Source: Paenibacillus contaminans
GTDB lineage: Bacteria > Bacillota > Bacilli > Paenibacillales > NBRC-103111
Direction of reading: 5' to 3'
NCBI RefSeq assembly: GCF_003285015.1
Contig: NZ_QMFB01000017.1
Span: forward strand, 124,001 to 188,000
Length of the DNA: 64,000 bases
Shown: in pieces, positions 1 through 8,348 of the stretch
How positions within the stretch are numbered: the stretch's first letter is position 1
How the letters are laid out: the number at the start of each line of letters is the position of its first letter
Made by a program: the position numbers and the translations under genes
The notes under the pieces: generated by a model
What the model saw: the letters and a program-made list of their open reading frames with translations, nothing else
What the model was told of the DNA's origin: nothing
Databases searched by the model: none

Positions 1-114
1 GATATTTCGAATATCCCTGACGAGCTCTTCGATCGCCATGTGCAAAGGGAGACGAAGTTTGCGGATTGGAAGTCCATGCTGGACCAAGCCAGAAGGGAAT
101 CCGAAGTTAAATAA
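1..114 (+). CDS. C-terminal fragment of an unknown protein
   Basis: The window opens inside a reading frame that runs 37 codons to a TAA at 112-114. The visible tail is charged and helical-looking (it contains DELFDRHVQRE and DWKSMLDQAR) with no motif I recognise. A hairpin terminator follows at 200-230 and the next gene has its own promoter, so this gene ends a separate transcription unit. Coding status rests only on the open frame and the terminator downstream. Confidence 0.5.
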   Translation, partial: DISNIPDELFDRHVQRETKFADWKSMLDQARRESEVK

Positions 115-199
115 TTTAACGATGACGAAACAATCGCACCGCGCGCAGCATTCTGCGTGTGGTGTGTTCGCTGCATGACGGCGGACGGTTGACCGAAAG

Positions 200-230
200 C
201 TCGATCGGCTTATTTCCCGGTCGAGTTTTT
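200..230 (+). terminator. Rho-independent terminator
   Basis: CTCGATCGG (200-208) pairs with CCGGTCGAG (217-225), with one G-T pair, and is followed directly by TTTTT. It closes the gene entering from the left edge. Confidence 0.75.
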
Positions 231-244
231 AGGCATCATGGCGG

Positions 245-273
245 TTGACACTTCTAACTGTAACAATTATAAT
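245..273 (+). promoter_or_regulatory. Consensus sigma-A promoter of the Rrf2 gene
   Basis: TTGACA (245-250) and TATAAT (268-273) are both perfect and separated by exactly 17 bases. The start would fall near 280, giving a leader of about 28 bases before the GTG start at 308. A promoter this strong implies the gene is held off by a repressor, and a palindrome overlies the -10. Confidence 0.85.
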
Positions 274-279
274 AACAGT
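257..279 (+). promoter_or_regulatory. Palindromic operator over the -10, probably for Rrf2 autoregulation
   Basis: ACTGT (257-261) and ACAGT (275-279) are inverted around 13 A/T-rich bases. Adding flanking bases extends the match to 7 bp with one mismatch. The palindrome covers the entire -10 element. Rrf2 proteins bind dyads of this size and often repress their own gene, so self-repression is the natural reading, although binding itself is inferred. Confidence 0.55.
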
Positions 280-307
280 AAGCAGACGGGAAGGGGGAGC
301 ATAAAGG

Positions 308-736
308 GTGAACAGCGAATTTACGATTGCGGTGCACAGTCTTGTTTTTCTGGCCTATAGACCGGATCGTATGGCTACGAGCGATGTGATTGCCCACAAT
401 GTGAACACCCATCCGTCACGTTTGCGCAAGGTGATGAGCTGCTTGCGAAAACAAGGCTTTATCGTAACGAAGGAAGGCATCGGCGGGGGCTACATTCTGA
501 ATTGCAACCCCGATCAGGTTACGCTGGCCCAGATTTACAGCGCCACTTCCATCGGATCCATGAAGCCGGGCTGGTGTTCGGGCAAAGGAGACGACAAGTG
601 CGTGGTCGCCTGCAACATGGCGGAGGTGATGGATCATATTTTTTGCGAAGCGGAGCAACATATGCTGGTCTATCTGCAGCGCACGACGATAAGCAATGTG
701 CTGGAACGGGTACGGAGCTCACAGCAGCAGAGGTAG
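308..736 (+). CDS. Rrf2-family transcriptional regulator
   Basis: The 142-residue product is a winged-helix DNA-binding protein of the Rrf2 family, usual length for the group. The N-terminal part (about 1-66) has the typical pattern ending in a GIGGGYIL wing. Cysteines lie at 45, 66, 90, 98, 102 and 113. The 90/98/102 cluster sits where Rrf2 sensors such as IscR, RirA and NsrR bind an iron-sulfur cluster, but its spacing (C-x7-C-x3-C) does not match any of them exactly as I know them. The start is GTG, preceded by GGGAAGGGGGAG. The protein could be a redox or nitric-oxide sensor, or a YwnA-like regulator without a cofactor. Thioredoxin lies 630 bp downstream, which fits a redox theme. Confidence 0.85.
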   Translation: MNSEFTIAVHSLVFLAYRPDRMATSDVIAHNVNTHPSRLRKVMSCLRKQGFIVTKEGIGGGYILNCNPDQVTLAQIYSATSIGSMKPGWCSGKGDDKCVVACNMAEVMDHIFCEAEQHMLVYLQRTTISNVLERVRSSQQQR

Positions 737-954
737 CATTTGAAAAGTCTCGAGCTGAGTTGTTCGACTTCAGTACGCGCCGCCCGAGAGGAGGCGAATA
801 CGCTACCCTTGACGATTCAAAAAGGTTATCATCCGCTGTTGTCCGGAAAACCCGCCGCCAGAAAGCTGCGAAGCCATGATCTTTGTGTGCTTAAACTATC
901 ACGAAAATGTAAACAGTTATGCGTACAGCAAACTGAAAGGGAGGGTGAACGGAA

Positions 955-1335
955 ATGAGTACGACTGCGTTGATTTATGAGGGAGATTGGGTAAGCGGAA
1001 CATCCCAGCTGGATGAGAAGTTTATCGGGTATGTCGAATCGATGAACCGGAGCGGCGGCTTGAAGGTTCGGGTCACGCAATGCGACCGGGAAGATGCGGT
1101 AGGGACATCGGTGGAAGCGGCTCTCGCCAAAGTGAGAAAGCTGCCCGACTATACGCCATCCGCCCCCGAGGAGCTGAAGGATCTTATAGAACTGTCGCTG
1201 GCGACGCATGATAAGGAATGGTTCGATGAACTGTCTGCCAGGCTGGCTGCTCCACAAGCGGCAGCGGAACAGGATGAGGAGAAACGTTACCGTTTTACCC
1301 CTTACCAGTCCCGGCTGTATAGAATAGCGGAATAA
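955..1335 (+). CDS. IDEAL-domain-like small protein
   Basis: The 126-residue protein starts at an ATG behind GGGAGGGTGAACGGAA. Residues about 5-30 (a G-D-W-V-x-G stretch then IGYVESM) and a segment near 78-101 (LIELSLATHDKEWFDELSARL) resemble the small Firmicute proteins with the IDEAL domain (for example YpiB relatives), whose function is mostly unknown. There are no membrane segments. It lies 30 bp before trxA with no terminator between, so the two are probably cotranscribed. The family call is from memory of the motif pattern and is only moderately secure. Confidence 0.65.
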   Translation: MSTTALIYEGDWVSGTSQLDEKFIGYVESMNRSGGLKVRVTQCDREDAVGTSVEAALAKVRKLPDYTPSAPEELKDLIELSLATHDKEWFDELSARLAAPQAAAEQDEEKRYRFTPYQSRLYRIAE

Positions 1336-1365
1336 AATAAACACTACATTAAAGGAGAGATTCTA

Positions 1366-1680
1366 ATGGCTATTATCAATACGACGGACGCGCAATTTCA
1401 AGATACGGTAAAAGACGGTTTGGTGCTTGTCGATTTCTGGGCTCCCTGGTGCGGACCATGCAAAATGATCGCTCCCATCCTGGAAGAGCTGAGCGGCAAA
1501 ATGGGCGATGCCGTCACGATTGCGAAAGTAAACGTGGACGATAATCCGGAAACGGCCGGCCAATACGGCATCATGAGCATTCCGACGCTGAAGCTGTTCA
1601 AGGACGGCGTCGACGTTACGACGCTTGTCGGAGCCCGTCCGCTGGCGGAGCTCGAAGCGACGATCAAGCAGCATATGTAA
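1366..1680 (+). CDS. trxA: Thioredoxin
   Basis: The 104-residue protein is a canonical thioredoxin: a general cytoplasmic disulfide reductase kept reduced by thioredoxin reductase. The WCGPCK active site lies at about residues 28-33, and the conserved cis-proline loop (SIPT) and the C-terminal glycine (VGARP) are present. Length is normal. AAAGGAGAG precedes the ATG. It shares a likely transcript with the IDEAL-like gene and is closed by a strong terminator. Confidence 0.96.
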   Translation: MAIINTTDAQFQDTVKDGLVLVDFWAPWCGPCKMIAPILEELSGKMGDAVTIAKVNVDDNPETAGQYGIMSIPTLKLFKDGVDVTTLVGARPLAELEATIKQHM

Positions 1681-1705
1681 TCAGTATTTACAATCGAGCG
1701 CAAAG

Positions 1706-1735
1706 GACCGGACACTATGTGTCGCGGTCTTTTAT
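1706..1735 (+). terminator. Rho-independent terminator after trxA
   Basis: GACCG-GACAC (1706-1715), a TAT loop, then GTGTC-g-CGGTC (1719-1729) form a 10-bp stem with one bulged base, followed by a T-rich run. Confidence 0.8.
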
Positions 1736-1797
1736 TTTTGTGTACATAACAGGCGCTGTATCCCTTGACAGAATCTATCACGGTTCGAGCTATTCCT

Positions 1798-1806
1798 TGC
1801 TATAAT
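1798..1806 (+). promoter_or_regulatory. Extended -10 promoter of the sensor kinase operon
   Basis: TG (1798-1799), one base, then TATAAT (1801-1806) make an extended -10 element about 41 bp upstream of the kinase ATG. No good -35 lies at the right distance; a TTGACA at 1765 is 30 bases away and too far. Confidence 0.5.
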
Positions 1807-1847
1807 GAATTCCAAATAAGCTGATAGGAAATAAAGGGGGGCGGCAA

Positions 1848-3635
1848 ATGATACTAAGGAGGAAGGGCGTATCTATTTTTGTGAAGCTTGTTTTGAGTTT
1901 CCTGGCCGTATTGATTCCATTTTATACGATGACGCTATTTCTAAATCAGAAGGGTGCGGAGGTTATAGACGAGGAGATCACGAAATCGATCAAAAGCCGC
2001 GATGAATTTTACACGCAGTCGCTGGAGCAGGAGCTCAAGCGAATTTCGCAGCTTTTATTCGATTTTGTTGTGGATATAGATCTGATGGAGCTTGCCCTAT
2101 CAGGAAGCGACATCGATTACTACGATCGTACGGAGAAAGCGATTGCTCTGCAAAAACGGCTTTCCATGGTTAAATCCTCGAGCACCATTATCGAAGAGGT
2201 CAAAGTGTTCCTTCCTTTGCTGGAAAGAACCTTCTATACGATTGATTTCGATTCCGCTATTCCTCAGGATGAATACGCTGCGCTTGCGAACAACCTTGAT
2301 GCTATGCGTATCGTGGACGTGGGGGGTAAATTATTTATGAGTTTGCGCTACCCTATGAATACCGCTTTCGATCGAACGCCTGTATTTATTATCGCGGTTC
2401 AGCTGTCCAAGAGTGCGATTGCAAACAGCTTGCGCAACGTTGTAAGTCCGGATCACGGAGCTGCGGCAATTATGAACCCGAATGAGGAATGGATCGTCTC
2501 CAAGGGGGAGAATGAAGCGATCCTACAAAAAATGAGAACGTTCTTGAGGACGAAGAAAGATCAGAAGGTCGTATCCGGAGTCGAGTCCATCGAACTGGAA
2601 GGGGCGAAATATATCGTCTCTTACAAAAAAATTCCCAATATCGAAGCGACGCTGCTTGTATACGTATCGGAAGAGAAGGTTTTCGGAGCACTCCACGGAT
2701 ACCGGAATTGGACATGGAGTCTGCTTGCCGTTTCTATCGTGTTCATTTTCATTTTTGCCTATTCGTTATACCGAATTATTCATTATCCGCTGCGCAAGCT
2801 GGTTATCGCCTTCCGCAAAGTCGAGGAGGGGAGGCTTCAGCCCTTGGAGACAGACCGGAGAAGCGATGAATTCCGTTACTTGTACGAGCGTTTCAATCAC
2901 ATGGTCTCCAGGCTGAATGTGCTTATTCATGAAGTGTACGAGAAGGAGCTGCGCAATCAAAGGTCGGAGCTGAAACGGCTGCAATCGCAGATCAATCCGC
3001 ATTTTTTGTACAACTGCTTCTTTATTCTCAGCTGGTTGATTCGAGGCTCCGATTCGGAGAAGGCATCGCGGCTTGCCATTTATTTGGGCGATTACTTCCG
3101 CTTTATCACGAGAAATGCCGAAGACCAAATCACGTTGGATACCGAAATGCATCACGCCAAAACGTATGTCGACATCCAAGCGCTCTGCTATGGCCATAAA
3201 ATCGATGTGGAGTATGAAGCGCCTGACGAATCGTTATGCGATCTGGCCGTGCCCAGACTGATCGTCCAGCCGATTATTGAGAATGCCTTTAAGTACGCGA
3301 TCGGCAACCTTGTCACAAGGGGAGAATTATGGGTCCATACCCGAACCGAAAACGGATATTTGGATATCCTCGTAGAGGATAACGGGGAAGACTTGAGCGA
3401 CGATCGGATTGCGGAGATACAGCGGCGGCTTGTATCGGCTCGGGGCACCGATATGATGGAAACGACGGGGCTTGTAAACGTGCATCGCAGAATCCAGCTG
3501 ACGTATGGAGCGGACTACGGACTTGCCGTTTCCAGATCGCAGCTCGGAGGGCTGTGCGTGACGATTCGCTTAAAGCTTGAAGAAGAGCAGATGACGGAAA
3601 AGGCAAAGAGAGGGATGGTTCCATGTACCGGATGA
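1848..3635 (+). CDS. YesM-like sensor histidine kinase
   Basis: This 595-residue membrane kinase probably senses an extracellular sugar or its binding protein. Two transmembrane segments (about 13-32 and 288-308) enclose an extracytoplasmic sensor region. A HAMP-like linker (about 310-360) leads to the His_kinase module with QINPHFLYN, the phospho-acceptor being His385, and to an ATPase domain with the N-box I-E-N (477-479). This is the LytS/YesM class. The regulator starts at 3623, inside this gene's last 13 bases, so translation is coupled. In this family the pair typically controls the adjacent Lpl/Yte-type sugar importer, here at 5648-9233. The G-box region is short (DNGEDLSD) but present. 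Confidence 0.9.
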   Translation: MILRRKGVSIFVKLVLSFLAVLIPFYTMTLFLNQKGAEVIDEEITKSIKSRDEFYTQSLEQELKRISQLLFDFVVDIDLMELALSGSDIDYYDRTEKAIALQKRLSMVKSSSTIIEEVKVFLPLLERTFYTIDFDSAIPQDEYAALANNLDAMRIVDVGGKLFMSLRYPMNTAFDRTPVFIIAVQLSKSAIANSLRNVVSPDHGAAAIMNPNEEWIVSKGENEAILQKMRTFLRTKKDQKVVSGVESIELEGAKYIVSYKKIPNIEATLLVYVSEEKVFGALHGYRNWTWSLLAVSIVFIFIFAYSLYRIIHYPLRKLVIAFRKVEEGRLQPLETDRRSDEFRYLYERFNHMVSRLNVLIHEVYEKELRNQRSELKRLQSQINPHFLYNCFFILSWLIRGSDSEKASRLAIYLGDYFRFITRNAEDQITLDTEMHHAKTYVDIQALCYGHKIDVEYEAPDESLCDLAVPRLIVQPIIENAFKYAIGNLVTRGELWVHTRTENGYLDILVEDNGEDLSDDRIAEIQRRLVSARGTDMMETTGLVNVHRRIQLTYGADYGLAVSRSQLGGLCVTIRLKLEEEQMTEKAKRGMVPCTG

Positions 3636-5278
3636 TTATCGTAGACGATCTGCCTATTATCGTTGAGGGGTTAATGGATTTATTCAGCAGGGACGAGAGG
3701 CTGACTCTTTTTCCCGCTTATTCGGCTTATGAAGCTTTGGAAGTGCTGAAACGGGAGAAGATCGATATCGTGCTGTCCGATATTAAAATGCCGGGTATGG
3801 AAGGGATCGAGCTGCTGCACGAAGTGCGCAAATATTGGCCGGCGTGTAAAGTCATATTTCTAACAAGCTACGATGATTTCCAATATGCCAAAAATGCGAT
3901 TTCGGGAGGCGGCTTCGACTATTTGCTGAAAACCGAAACCAGCGGCGCGATCCAGGCGGCCGTTACCAAAGCGATCGCTAAGCTGGAGAGCGATTACGAA
4001 GAGAAGAAGCGGCTGCATCAGGCTCAGATGGCCAAGAAGCAAGCTATTCCCCTGCTGCAGCAGCAGTATCTGTACGGATTGATCAACAGGGAAAGCAGTC
4101 CTTCGCCGGAGAAGCTAAGCGAGCAGCTGCAGCACATGGACATTCCCCTTTCCGGCGATATCCCGATCATGCTGCTGGTGGGCAGGATCGACAGCTGGGC
4201 GGATAAAGCGGATGCTTCGGATCGCAAGCTGATGCTGTATGCGGTGCAGAATATCGCCGATGAATATTTGCGTCCGGGCACGAAGCTCGTATCGAGCGTA
4301 TATGAGGAGTTGAATCCGTTTTGGCTGCTGCAGCCGCAAGAAGAGCAGCAGGTAACCGGGGAAGCACACACGAATGGGGAAGCTTGGCCATATGCCTTTA
4401 CATTTTGCTTTGCCATGCTGGAGTCGATCCAACGGGCCTGCCGGGACATCCTTAAGCTTCCTATATCCTTCGTTATGAGCGAGGTGCCTTTGCCGTGGAA
4501 TCAGCTGGCGGACAAGTTCGATGCCATGCGAACGATTCTCTTGGGCGAACCGGGAGCCGGAACCGAGCTGCGGCTTACGGATGACATGTTCGGGAACGCC
4601 GGGGGGACGGGAGATTCCGAAAAATCGCGGCTTCTGGGAAGTAAGAGGAAGAAAATCGACTTGCTCAGACATTATTTGGAGAATGGAACCGAAGCGGAGT
4701 TTAACCAGCTCTATATGGAGATTATGGATACCGGCGGGGAGACCTATTCGGGCTTTATGAGACTGGAGATGTATCATTCGCTGGTTTCGGTATTTTTATC
4801 CTATTTCAACCTTCATCCGGCCGCAAGCGCTGTGCTTGCTCAAATCGATAAGAATCGGCTGACTCATGTCGAAACATCGGTAACCTGGGGAGAGATGGAG
4901 CAATACTTCGCCATGCTGGCTCGTCTTATTTTTGCCTATCGCGCAGAGATGCCCGTACAGAGCGAACACGATGTCGTATCATGGATGAACGACTATATCC
5001 GCAAGCATTTAGCGGACGATTTATCCCTGACGCATCTGGCCGAACAAGCCCATCTTCATCCAGTCTACCTATCCCGCTTATACAAGCAGGTAACGGGGGT
5101 GTCCTTAACCGACATGATTAATCGCTGCCGGCTGGAGAAAGCGAAGGAGCTGCTCAAAGCTTCTCCATACAAAATTTATGAGATTGCCGGGATGATCGGT
5201 TACGACTCGAGATTATCCTTCATCCGCTTTTTCAAAACGCAAATGTCTATGACGCCGCAGGAGTACCGCGACCTATAG
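3623..5278 (+). CDS. YesN-like response regulator with AraC DNA-binding domain
   Basis: This 551-residue protein has an N-terminal receiver domain with acidic residues D8 and D9, phospho-acceptor D53 (LSDIKMPGM), T81 and K103. A long variable middle of about 300 residues follows, then a C-terminal AraC/XylS pair of helix-turn-helix motifs (about 450-551) ending TPQEYRDL. The architecture matches the YesN class. It overlaps the kinase gene by 13 bp. The likely target is the importer operon downstream, where direct repeats of GTTATGAGATG lie just before the binding-protein gene. Part of its own 3' end is repeated, degraded, about 240 bp further on. Confidence 0.92.
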   Translation: MYRMIIVDDLPIIVEGLMDLFSRDERLTLFPAYSAYEALEVLKREKIDIVLSDIKMPGMEGIELLHEVRKYWPACKVIFLTSYDDFQYAKNAISGGGFDYLLKTETSGAIQAAVTKAIAKLESDYEEKKRLHQAQMAKKQAIPLLQQQYLYGLINRESSPSPEKLSEQLQHMDIPLSGDIPIMLLVGRIDSWADKADASDRKLMLYAVQNIADEYLRPGTKLVSSVYEELNPFWLLQPQEEQQVTGEAHTNGEAWPYAFTFCFAMLESIQRACRDILKLPISFVMSEVPLPWNQLADKFDAMRTILLGEPGAGTELRLTDDMFGNAGGTGDSEKSRLLGSKRKKIDLLRHYLENGTEAEFNQLYMEIMDTGGETYSGFMRLEMYHSLVSVFLSYFNLHPAASAVLAQIDKNRLTHVETSVTWGEMEQYFAMLARLIFAYRAEMPVQSEHDVVSWMNDYIRKHLADDLSLTHLAEQAHLHPVYLSRLYKQVTGVSLTDMINRCRLEKAKELLKASPYKIYEIAGMIGYDSRLSFIRFFKTQMSMTPQEYRDL

Positions 5279-5545
5279 GAAATTGGTTATGAGATGTTAC
5301 GACGCCCGATCAATATTACGATGAGGGGGAGAGCATCGATAAAAATGCGAGCTATGAAATGTTTCGCTTGGGGATAAGCTCCTCAAGAAATTTATGTGCG
5401 GCCAATTTGGCATGCATATTTTTTTTGAGCACAATGCCATGCGAGAAACGGGCGTGATTGTGACCCTTGATCGGTATTTTCAAAACTCAGATATCTTTGA
5501 CGCCACAGGATTACCGCGACCTCTAGAAAATAGGTTATGAGATGT
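5279..5545 (+). pseudogene. Remnants of a second regulator tail and binding-protein gene
   Basis: This gap holds two fossils. Bases about 5302-5365 closely match the binding-protein gene at about 5876-5937 (shared GATCAATATT and CATCGATAAAAATGCGA blocks). Bases about 5474-5545 match the 3' end of the response-regulator gene and its trailer (5229-5297), including ACCGCGACCT and GGTTATGAGATG, but with an indel and lost frame. The order regulator tail, binding-protein scrap, regulator tail, intact binding protein is what a tandem duplication followed by decay would leave. The rest of the gap shows no recognisable gene. Confidence 0.65.
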
Positions 5546-5564
5546 AACCTAATGTTATGAGATG
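5534..5564 (+). promoter_or_regulatory. Direct-repeat activator site upstream of the binding-protein gene
   Basis: GTTATGAGATG occurs at 5534-5544 and 5554-5564, exactly 20 bp apart, and a third copy lies at 5286-5296. A TATACT (5592-5597) could be the -10, with only a poor -35 at 5569-5574. Two same-orientation half-sites two helical turns apart next to a weak -35 is the usual layout for an AraC-type activator, so this is the best candidate for the YesN-like regulator's site. Confidence 0.5.
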
Positions 5565-5647
5565 AATCTGGTTACCTTTTTATTAAATTTATATACTGAA
5601 AGCACATCGGATCCGATAGCTATCTATCCATACAAGGGGGAAAAGGA

Positions 5648-7351
5648 ATGAAGGCAAAAATGAAGGCGCGAGTTGGACAAAGATTGCTGCTTGTATGTCT
5701 GGCACTCATGTTTGTTCTGGTAACAGCTTGCAGCAGCTCACCAAAAGATAAGGATCAGGGTAAGGAAACAGCAAGTCCTGCCGGAACGTCTGCGCCGTCG
5801 GATCCTCAAGGTAATAAGCCGGGTCCGACTGGAAAATACGACCCTCCGATTACCGTTTCTACCGTTCGTTCTATGCCGCCTGATCAATATTTTGATGAGG
5901 GCGAGAACATCGATAAAAATGCGATTTATGATTATTACGAAGAGCAGTTGGGCATTAAAATCAAAAATGATTGGGCCGTCTCCTTCAAGGAGTACAACCA
6001 GAAAATAAAGATCAGCATTGCCTCCAACAATTTACCGGATTTCTACATGGTTCAAGCCGGAGATTTGCAGCAGTTGATCGATTCCGACATGATTGCGGAC
6101 TTGACACAGCTATGGAAGGATAACGCTTCTGAAGATACGAAGAAGGAGTTCACCAAGGATGGCGGCAGACAAATGAAAACCGCCACCTACGATGGAAAGC
6201 TAATGGCTATTCCGCAAATCAACAGTCCCTACAATTCGGCGCAATACGTGTGGGTGCGGAAGGATTGGCTGACTGAGCTGAATTTGCCGGAGCCCAAAAC
6301 GATGCAGGATTTACTGGTCATATCGGAAGCCTTCTCTAAACGCGACACTGCAGGTAAAGGCAAGGCTTATGGGCTTGGACTAAGCAAACAACTGGGGGAA
6401 ATTACAGGATTTTATAATGGTTACCATGCTTACCCGCAATCATGGGTCAAGGATGCCTCGGGAAATTTGGTGTATGGCAGTATTCAACCGGAAATGAAAG
6501 TGGCTTTAAAGCAGCTTCAGGATATGTTTAAAGCCGGACAAATTGATCCTGAGTTTGGCGTTAAGGATGCAACGAAAATGGAAGAATTTTTTGCTACCGG
6601 TCAGCTTGGTATGGTTTACGGCAACTTTGCCCACAGTTTAAGTATTCAACAAGCGGTATTAAAGGATGGCAAAATGACACAAGAGTGGGCAGCTTATCCG
6701 ATCCCTTCCGTGGATGCAAAGCCTGCTTTGATGCAAACCTCCGCAAGTGTTCCCACTTATTATGTTGTGAATAAAAAAGCCAAAAATCCGGAAGCGGCGA
6801 TTCGTATTCTAAATAAGTGGATCGAAAATCAGGTGAAGCCGGATGAGTCCAATGCCATATTGCTTTTTGGTAAGGATCGTAAAGCTAAAGGACAATTTTT
6901 CTACCAGATCAATCCGATTCTTGCTTTTTTAATGGATGGAAATGTAATATCGGGCGAATTGCTGCCTAAGGCGATTAAGGATAAGAACCCCGCAAGTCTC
7001 GGCAAAGATATCGACCGGAATGCCAGGTATAACAATGTTCAGGATTATTTAGCCGGGGATGACAAGATGTGGTTCCAGTGGATGATTGCCAAGGAAGGCG
7101 GCACGATGGCGCAAATGAATGAGGCTTACAAAAATGACAAGTTCTATTTCAATGAATTTTACGGCGCTTCTACCCCTTCTATGTCAGAGCGTAAGGCTGT
7201 GCTGGATACGAAAGAAAGCGAAATGGTTACGAAAATCATTCTTGGCAAGGAATCGATCGATGCTTTTGACTCTTTTGTTGCGGAATGGAAGAAGCTTGGC
7301 GGCGATAAAATTACCCAAGAAGTCAACGAATGGTATAAATCTTTGAAATAA
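5648..7351 (+). CDS. LplA-like extracellular sugar-binding lipoprotein
   Basis: This 567-residue protein begins with a lipoprotein signal ending LVTAC, with Cys28 the lipid-modified residue, followed by a Ser/Lys/Pro-rich tether. The remainder has the two-lobe fold signature of the large (about 550-residue) Paenibacillus and Bacillus binding proteins that work with LplB/LplC permeases, for example the WVRKDWLTELNLPEPKT stretch. It should capture an oligosaccharide outside the membrane for the permeases at 7434 and 8349. GGGGGAAAAGGA precedes the ATG. A hairpin follows the stop, so more of this protein than of the permeases may be made. Confidence 0.92.
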   Translation: MKAKMKARVGQRLLLVCLALMFVLVTACSSSPKDKDQGKETASPAGTSAPSDPQGNKPGPTGKYDPPITVSTVRSMPPDQYFDEGENIDKNAIYDYYEEQLGIKIKNDWAVSFKEYNQKIKISIASNNLPDFYMVQAGDLQQLIDSDMIADLTQLWKDNASEDTKKEFTKDGGRQMKTATYDGKLMAIPQINSPYNSAQYVWVRKDWLTELNLPEPKTMQDLLVISEAFSKRDTAGKGKAYGLGLSKQLGEITGFYNGYHAYPQSWVKDASGNLVYGSIQPEMKVALKQLQDMFKAGQIDPEFGVKDATKMEEFFATGQLGMVYGNFAHSLSIQQAVLKDGKMTQEWAAYPIPSVDAKPALMQTSASVPTYYVVNKKAKNPEAAIRILNKWIENQVKPDESNAILLFGKDRKAKGQFFYQINPILAFLMDGNVISGELLPKAIKDKNPASLGKDIDRNARYNNVQDYLAGDDKMWFQWMIAKEGGTMAQMNEAYKNDKFYFNEFYGASTPSMSERKAVLDTKESEMVTKIILGKESIDAFDSFVAEWKKLGGDKITQEVNEWYKSLK

Positions 7352-7368
7352 ACGGATGATGTGCTCTT

Positions 7369-7398
7369 GGGAGAGAGGAACGGACTGCCTCTCTCTCC
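7369..7398 (+). other. Intraoperonic hairpin after the binding-protein gene
   Basis: GGGAGAGAGG (7369-7378) can pair with CCTCTCTCTCC (7388-7398) across a short loop; no T-run follows. Hairpins here commonly stabilise the upstream message or let only some transcripts reach the permeases. Confidence 0.5.
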
Positions 7399-7433
7399 TT
7401 CACTCACTAGAAGAATGGAAGAGGTGACCGGCG

Positions 7434-8330
7434 GTGCTAAGGGATTGGAAGCAGAATTGGCCGCTTCATCTTATGATTGTGCCTGGTTTTTTGTTGGTGC
7501 TTGTGTTCAATTATGGTCCGATGGTCGGCATTATAATTGCTTTCAAGAAATTTCTCCCTTCGAAAGGGATTTTCGGCTCCCCGTGGGTCGGTTTGGATAA
7601 TTTTAAATATGTTTGGCTGATGCCGGATATTTCACAAATCATTTTTAATACGATCATCATCGCATTATTAAAGATGGTTGCAGGTGTGGCGGTTCCCATC
7701 TTCATTTCCCTGCTGTTGAATGAAGTCCGCAAGGTATTTTTCAAGCGAGCCGTGCAAACGCTTATCTACTTGCCGCATTTTTTGTCATGGATCATTCTCG
7801 GAGGCATTCTGGTTGATATTTTGTCGCCTTCATCAGGGATTGTAAACCAAATTCTTGTCTTTTTCGGGTTGGACCCCATTTTTTTCTTGGGGGAGAATCA
7901 ATGGTTTCGCTTCACGCTTATCGTCTCTAATGAGTGGAAGGAGTTCGGCTTTAGCACCATTGTCTATTTGGCTGCACTAACTGCAATCAATCCTGTTTTG
8001 TACGAAGCAGCCGAAATGGATGGGGCGAACCGCTGGCGTCAAACCTGGCATGTAACGCTTCCGGGGATGATTCCGATCATCGTGCTGCTTACTACGCTTA
8101 GTCTCGGCAATGTGCTGAATGCGGGATTTGACCAGATTTTCAATTTGTATAACCCGCAGGTTTACGAAACAGGCGACATCATCGACACGTTCGTATATCG
8201 CTTGGGACTTCAGCAGGCACAGTATGGCATTGCTTCAGCTGTGGGGCTGTTTAAATCGGTTGTATCTCTGGTTTTTATATCGGTTTCCTATTATCTCGCC
8301 TACCGATTAGCCAATTACAGAATTTTTTAG
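7434..8330 (+). CDS. LplB-type ABC sugar permease
   Basis: This 298-residue polytopic inner-membrane protein belongs to the LplB/YteP branch of binding-protein-dependent permeases (six predicted transmembrane segments). The conserved opening (MIVPGFLLVLVFNYGPMVG) and the EAA loop (YEAAEMDGANRWRQ, around residues 200-215) that contacts the ATPase are visible. The start is GTG with GAAGAGGTGA upstream. It pairs with the permease 18 bp downstream. No ATPase gene accompanies it. Confidence 0.92.
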   Translation: MLRDWKQNWPLHLMIVPGFLLVLVFNYGPMVGIIIAFKKFLPSKGIFGSPWVGLDNFKYVWLMPDISQIIFNTIIIALLKMVAGVAVPIFISLLLNEVRKVFFKRAVQTLIYLPHFLSWIILGGILVDILSPSSGIVNQILVFFGLDPIFFLGENQWFRFTLIVSNEWKEFGFSTIVYLAALTAINPVLYEAAEMDGANRWRQTWHVTLPGMIPIIVLLTTLSLGNVLNAGFDQIFNLYNPQVYETGDIIDTFVYRLGLQQAQYGIASAVGLFKSVVSLVFISVSYYLAYRLANYRIF

Positions 8331-8348
8331 AGCAAAGGGGGGATAGGC

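Noticed and set aside
809-832. TTGACG...TATCAT as a promoter for the IDEAL-like gene
   Set aside because: The spacer is only 12 bases.
740-958. Open frame with TTG start between the Rrf2 and IDEAL-like genes
   Set aside because: No ribosome site, atypical composition and overlap with other frames; looks like untranslated sequence.
1765-1806. TTGACA at 1765 paired with TATAAT at 1801
   Set aside because: The spacer is 30 bases, far too long; I kept only the extended -10.
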